Of a stretch of DNA of 10,113 bases, positions 7,419-10,113 are shown one piece after another. Source of the stretch: DATLHO01 sp035539855 (GTDB lineage Bacteria > Bacteroidota > Ignavibacteria > OLB7). Location: NCBI GenBank assembly GCA_035539855.1, contig DATLHO010000013.1, positions 1 to 10,113 of the forward strand, written 5' to 3'. How positions within the stretch are numbered: the first letter of the stretch is position 1; each line of letters begins with the position of its first letter. Below the pieces are notes generated by a model. That model was not told where the DNA came from. It was given only the letters and a program-made list of their open reading frames with translations, and searched no databases. The translations under genes were made by a program, and so were the position numbers.

Positions 7419-7451
7419 AAGGGCGCACTTCTCATCGAAGTGCGCCCTTGT
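7417..7451. terminator. Strong hairpin terminator shared by convergent rho and topA
   Basis: A perfect 15-bp inverted repeat (arms 7417-7431 and 7437-7451) with a 5-nt loop, GC-rich in the middle of the stem. It starts 21 bp after the rho stop. In the rho direction the stem is followed by a moderately T-rich tail (TGTTGG, continuing the TTGT of the arm); in the topA direction the tail is CTTCAAAC. It should therefore work best for rho and may act for topA as well, about 220 bp after the topA stop. Confidence 0.8.
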
Positions 7452-7472
7452 CTTCAAACGTCGAAGTCTCTG

Positions 7473-8777
7473 TTATGAGTTCATCGCCTTCAGGAACTCG
7501 CGGTTGGCCTTGGTTCCGCCCATCTGGTCAAGCATGAACTCCATGGCCTCGGTCGGGTTCATGTCGCTGATGACCTTGCGGAGGATCCAGATGCGCTGCA
7601 GCTCGGTCTGATCGAGCAGGAGCTCCTCGCGGCGGGTGCCGCTGCGGATGATGTCGAAGGCCGGGAAGATGCGTCGATCGGCCAGGCGGCGATCGAGGAT
7701 GATCTCCATGTTGCCGGTTCCCTTGAACTCCTCGAAGATGACCTCGTCCATGCGCGAGCCGGTGTCGACGAGCGCGGTGGCGATGATCGTCAGCGAGCCG
7801 CCCTCCTCGATGTTACGCGCGGCGCCGAAGAAGCGCTTCGGCTTGTGCAGGGCGTTGGCGTCGACACCACCCGAGAGAATCTTGCCGGAGTGCGGCACGA
7901 CCGTGTTGTGCGCGCGGGCCAGACGGGTGATCGAGTCGAGCAGGATGACGACGTCGTACTGGGCCTCGACGAGGCGCTTGGCCTTCTCGAGCACCATGTC
8001 GGCGACCTGAACGTGCCGATCGGGCGGCTCGTCGAAGGTCGAGCTGACGACCTCGGCCTGGACCGAGCGCTCCATGTCGGTGACCTCCTCGGGGCGCTCG
8101 TCGATCAGCAGGACGATCAGACGAACCTCGGGGTGGTTGCGCGAAATGGCGTTGGCGAGCTTCTGCAGCAGGACGGTCTTGCCCGACTTCGGCGGCGAGA
8201 CGATCAGACCGCGCTGGCCCTTGCCGATCGGCGTCAGCAGGTCCATGATGCGCATCGAGTACTCGCCCGGCGTCGTCTCGAGATTGAGCTTCTCGTTGGC
8301 GTACAGCGGCGTCAGGTTATCGAAGATCGTGCGATCGCGCATGATCTCCGGCGAGCGGTAGTTGACCTGCTCGACCTTCAGCAGCGCGAAGAACCGCTCT
8401 CCCTCCTTCGGCGACCGCACCTGACCGGCGACCGTATCACCCGTGCGCAGACCAAACTTCTTGATCTGCGAGGGCGACACGTAGATGTCGTCGGGCGAAG
8501 GGAGGTAGTTGTAGCCGGGTGAACGAAGGAAGCCGTAACCGTCGGGAAGGACCTCGAGCACGCCTTCGGAGAAGTTGATGCCGTCGTCCCGCCCTTCCTG
8601 GCGCTGCAGCTGCGATTGTGCCTCGAGGATCTTGAAGATCAGCTCCTGCTTGCGATAGTCGCTGTAGCCAGGAATGTTGAGGCTCTTGGCAATTTCGGTC
8701 AGCTCGGCAATACGCTTGGCCTTTAGTTCGGCCAGATCGTGGACCTGCTGGCCTGCCATTGCGTCGGTAGTAGGCAT
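7473..8777 (-). CDS. rho: Transcription termination factor Rho
   Basis: 434 residues. Rho is a hexameric RNA-dependent ATPase/translocase that ends unprotected transcripts. Domains: N-terminal Rho_N helix bundle (about 12-55, DLAELKAKRIAELTEIAKSL); cold-shock-type RNA-binding domain (about 66-140), with GYGFLRS at 80-86 matching the primary RNA site; and a RecA-like motor. The P-loop is SPPKSGKT (194-201), where many Rho proteins have Ala for the first Ser. LIDERPEEV is at 224-232, the Walker B DVVILLDSITRLARAHN at 275-291, and the Q-loop LSGGVD at 301-306 with the following R-loop region. There is no long basic insertion of the Bacteroidetes or actinobacterial kind. I use the ATG at 8777; a second ATG at 8759 (MAGQQVH) is equally family-compatible, and neither has a Shine-Dalgarno sequence. 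The gene has its own long leader and a strong terminator, so it is probably monocistronic. Confidence 0.98.
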   Translation of the reverse strand: MPTTDAMAGQQVHDLAELKAKRIAELTEIAKSLNIPGYSDYRKQELIFKILEAQSQLQRQEGRDDGINFSEGVLEVLPDGYGFLRSPGYNYLPSPDDIYVSPSQIKKFGLRTGDTVAGQVRSPKEGERFFALLKVEQVNYRSPEIMRDRTIFDNLTPLYANEKLNLETTPGEYSMRIMDLLTPIGKGQRGLIVSPPKSGKTVLLQKLANAISRNHPEVRLIVLLIDERPEEVTDMERSVQAEVVSSTFDEPPDRHVQVADMVLEKAKRLVEAQYDVVILLDSITRLARAHNTVVPHSGKILSGGVDANALHKPKRFFGAARNIEEGGSLTIIATALVDTGSRMDEVIFEEFKGTGNMEIILDRRLADRRIFPAFDIIRSGTRREELLLDQTELQRIWILRKVISDMNPTEAMEFMLDQMGGTKANREFLKAMNS

Positions 8778-8919
8778 GCTAGCTAATGGTTATGAAAAAC
8801 AGAAATACGTGCTCTCGATGAAATCGCTGGATCGAAAGGATCCGGGCCAGGTTTACGTATGCGGTCGCCAGGTCACGTGAATCGACGGAAGGCCAGGTGG
8901 CAGCCGGGTCGGCGGTCAC

Positions 8920-9057
8920 TCACTCGATGCGAACAGGGTCAACGCGTACGGGGTACAGACGTGCGATAGTGTTGATGGTTCGCTGGATGAGATCGGGGCA
9001 CGACAGGGGGCTTGACGGCGTCGAGCCAGGAAGCGGACTCTCCGAAACCACATACAT
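8920..9057 (-). CDS. Doubtful 45-codon ORF in the rho leader
   Basis: On the rho strand an ATG at 9057 opens 45 codons ending TGA at 8920. The product starts MYVVSESPLPGS and ends IARLYPVRVDPVRIE, a plausible amphipathic composition. Third-position GC is about 70 percent by eye, lower than I would expect of real genes here. No Shine-Dalgarno sequence precedes it; a small CGCG-AAT-CGCG inverted repeat does. It could be a leader peptide (E. coli rho also has a short leader ORF), a remnant of a lost gene's C-terminus, or chance. Chance is the most likely. Confidence 0.15.
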   Translation of the reverse strand: MYVVSESPLPGSTPSSPLSCPDLIQRTINTIARLYPVRVDPVRIE

Positions 9058-9229
9058 CAAAGCGCGAATCGCGTGCCAGAAGTAGGCGAGGAGACGGGGT
9101 TGCGATGGCTGGCAGTGATGCCGGTGGGAAACCTCTACTCAGGAGTTCACACAGTGCCCTTGGTCGGGGGCTATTTCAGAGATCGAAAGGGAGAGAGAGC
9201 CAGTGGAAGTTCAACGGAGCAAATATGGA

Positions 9230-9273
9230 CCGGGCCCCTCCAAGAATCAAGCGGTTTCTTCCTCAGCGCCCGG
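9230..9273. other. Nested inverted repeat upstream of rho, downstream of dacB
   Basis: CCGGGC (9230-9235) pairs with GCCCGG (9268-9273), and inside it AAGAA (9242-9246) pairs with TTCTT (9256-9260) around a 9-nt loop. The internal bulges make it a weak structure. It lies just beyond the dacB terminator hairpin in the direction of rho, and could be part of a transcript's 5' end or a second dacB terminator stem. Confidence 0.25.
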
Positions 9274-9289
9274 GGATTACAAACGTTCG

Positions 9290-9324
9290 CATCCGCCGGC
9301 GCACGGCGCGTGCGCCGGCGGATG
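9290..9324 (-). terminator. Hairpin terminator behind dacB
   Basis: A perfect 14-bp, very GC-rich inverted repeat (arms 9290-9303 and 9311-9324, CATCCGCCGGCGCA and its complement) with a 7-nt loop, beginning 13 bp after the dacB stop. The tail on the minus strand (CGAACGTTTGTAATC) has only a short T-run, so release may be weak or need Rho. It separates the dacB and rho transcription units. Confidence 0.65.
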
Positions 9325-9337
9325 CCATCGCCGCTGA

Positions 9338-10113
9338 TCACGGAGCGTGATAACTGAAGTCGGCCAGTCGTTGCGCGATCTTGTCCTGGACGCTGCGGTA
9401 GCTGCCGAGGTTGCCGCCGTTCATCAGCATCGCGAACGCGAGCAGCTCTCCGTCCTTCGTCGTGACGTAGCCAGTGAGCGCCGAGACGTTTCGCAACGTG
9501 CCGGTCTTGCCGTGGACGTTGCCCTCGGCGAGCGTGCCCTTGAGGCGCTTGCGGAGCGTTCCATCGACGCCGGCGACCGACATCGACGCGTACAGCGGCT
9601 GGAAGATCCTGCGGTCGCGATGGGCGGCGCCGAGGATTCCGACGAGCGACTCGGCAGACAGCAGGTTGTTTCGCGAAAGGCCCGAGCCGTCGTTGATGAT
9701 GCAGCGATCGAACGAGACGCTCGAGCTCGACATGCGCTGGCTGATGCGCTGTACCGACGCGCGCGCCGTCTCGCTGCGGGCGCCCGCGTGCGCGCCGATC
9801 ATTTTGAAGACATACTCCGCGAGGTAGTTGTTGCTGTTCTTCATGACCAGCGACAGGATGTCGACGAGCGGCCGCTCGGTCTGTGCGAGCGTCCTGATCT
9901 TCGACGGCGCGGTGGCAGCGACCGTACGGCCGGTGATCGCGATGCCCCGGCCGAGCAGGCGGTCATGGACCATCCCGGCGATCACCACCTCGGGCGACTT
10001 CATCTCGTAGCGGTAGCTCGCACGCTTCTTGACCGCGAGCGTGCCCGTGACCGTCACCGTCTGGCGCCCGTCGGTGCCGGTCGTCACCGAGACCTTCAGC
10101 CCGCGCGCGGGCT
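9338..10113 (-). CDS. dacB: D-alanyl-D-alanine carboxypeptidase/endopeptidase, PBP4 type (N-terminus off the right edge)
   Basis: About 258 codons of the C-terminal part are present; the frame is open to the right edge, so the real start and the nucleophile SxxK motif lie outside. Two of the three penicillin-binding motifs are visible: SNN (Ser codon 9835-9833) in MKNSNNYLAEYVFKMIG, and KTG (Lys codon 9508-9506) in VHGKTGTLRNVSALTGYV. They are 109 residues apart, close to the spacing of the same motifs in E. coli PBP4. NDGSGLSRNN between them is also typical of peptidase family S13. The enzyme is periplasmic and trims terminal D-Ala or cleaves cross-links in peptidoglycan. The last residues, after LMNGGN, form the usual C-terminal helix and end DFSYHAP. 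It is the upstream neighbour of rho on the same strand but is separated by 560 bp and a hairpin. Confidence 0.9.
   Translation of the reverse strand, partial: PARGLKVSVTTGTDGRQTVTVTGTLAVKKRASYRYEMKSPEVVIAGMVHDRLLGRGIAITGRTVAATAPSKIRTLAQTERPLVDILSLVMKNSNNYLAEYVFKMIGAHAGARSETARASVQRISQRMSSSSVSFDRCIINDGSGLSRNNLLSAESLVGILGAAHRDRRIFQPLYASMSVAGVDGTLRKRLKGTLAEGNVHGKTGTLRNVSALTGYVTTKDGELLAFAMLMNGGNLGSYRSVQDKIAQRLADFSYHAP

Larger units (their letters stand above)
8778..9289 (-). promoter_or_regulatory. Long untranslated region upstream of rho, C-rich and G-poor (possible autoregulatory leader)
   Basis: About 510 bp without a convincing gene separate rho from the hairpin behind dacB. In the rho sense direction the stretch 9240-8821 has, by my hand count, 151 C against 99 G in 420 nt. 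The local extremes are 9000-8941 (24 C, 10 G) and 9120-9061 (27 C, 11 G). C-over-G enrichment with pyrimidine runs is the known mark of Rho-loading (rut) sites, and Rho represses its own gene through its leader in E. coli. I infer that part of this region is a rho leader with self-attenuation. Small symmetric elements present are TCACGTGA (8873-8880), GGATC-GAAAG-GATCC (8829-8843) and CGCG-AAT-CGCG (9063-9073). No -10/-35 pair stands out, and no known riboswitch, tRNA, SRP RNA or RNase P RNA signature was recognised. Confidence 0.45.

Noticed and set aside
7224..7457. 77-codon minus-strand frame over the heptamer repeats
   Set aside because: Its repeated peptide (LDVRCQM-like) is simply the 7-bp repeat read through, and it includes the terminator hairpin.
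7845..8522. 225-codon plus-strand frame antisense to rho
   Set aside because: Opposes the Rho motor domain; composition is that of antisense translation.
8897..9085. 62-codon plus-strand frame in the rho leader
   Set aside because: Short, no ribosome site, no homology signal, and on the strand opposite to the likely transcript.
9109..9124. Small plus-strand hairpin with a GTGA (GNRA) tetraloop, suggesting a structured RNA
   Set aside because: The 6-bp stem includes a G-U pair and no larger fold or known RNA family could be assembled around it; likely chance.
9061..9180. GGTGGGAAACC-like segment resembling part of a cobalamin riboswitch
   Set aside because: The other conserved boxes and their order are missing, and the downstream gene is not cobalamin-related.
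9073..9357. 94-codon plus-strand frame (GTG start) between rho and dacB
   Set aside because: Uses many AGA, ATA and A-ending codons unlike the neighbours, reads through the dacB terminator hairpin and into dacB, and has no recognisable motif or ribosome site.
1..10113. Search for a CRISPR array, mobile element, toxin-antitoxin or defence cassette
   Set aside because: No regularly spaced repeats, transposase or recombinase motifs, terminal inverted repeats or paired small toxin-like genes were seen; the genes are housekeeping or envelope functions.

Overview
The window is GC-rich chromosomal DNA of a free-living bacterium. Ghost open frames appear on both strands of nearly every gene, as expected at high GC. 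The gene set is housekeeping plus cell envelope: topoisomerase I (topA), transcription termination factor Rho (rho), a PBP4-type D-Ala-D-Ala carboxypeptidase (dacB), a GT4 glycosyltransferase, a YfhO-type membrane protein and one exported protein of unknown function. A cytoplasmic Rho without large insertions, a TopA with four C-terminal zinc ribbons, a YfhO protein of the Bacteroidetes/Gemmatimonadetes kind and the absence of visible Shine-Dalgarno sequences suggest a Gemmatimonadota-like or other deep-branching Gram-negative lineage. This placement is an impression from family resemblance, not a proof.

Layout. (1) 4293 down to 1, minus strand: a probable envelope-glycan operon, GT4 glycosyltransferase -> exported hypothetical protein (ATGA stop/start overlap) -> YfhO-family polytopic protein, which runs off the left edge. 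(2) 4294-4556: divergent intergenic region with a TATATT box, a 14-bp palindrome and a repeated 9-mer CGTGGTCAC. (3) 4557-7196, plus strand: topA. (4) 7197-7472: convergent intergenic region, AT-richer than its surroundings, holding degenerate 7-bp tandem repeats of three kinds and a perfect 15-bp hairpin close behind rho. (5) 7473-8777, minus strand: rho. (6) 8778-9337: a 560-bp region without a convincing gene. In the rho sense direction it is C-rich and G-poor, which fits a long leader with Rho-loading (rut-like) character; it ends at a 14-bp hairpin behind dacB. (7) 9338-10113, minus strand: the C-terminal part of dacB, cut by the right edge.

How the genes relate. The left operon and dacB concern the envelope: sugar transfer, a GT-C-like membrane protein and peptidoglycan trimming. 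topA and rho face each other across the repeat island; both are known to limit R-loops and unproductive transcription, but the adjacency may be chance. I found no tRNA, rRNA, CRISPR array, transposase, phage gene or defence system. The non-routine items are the rho leader, the heptamer-repeat island, the unidentified exported protein and the repeated motif in front of topA.
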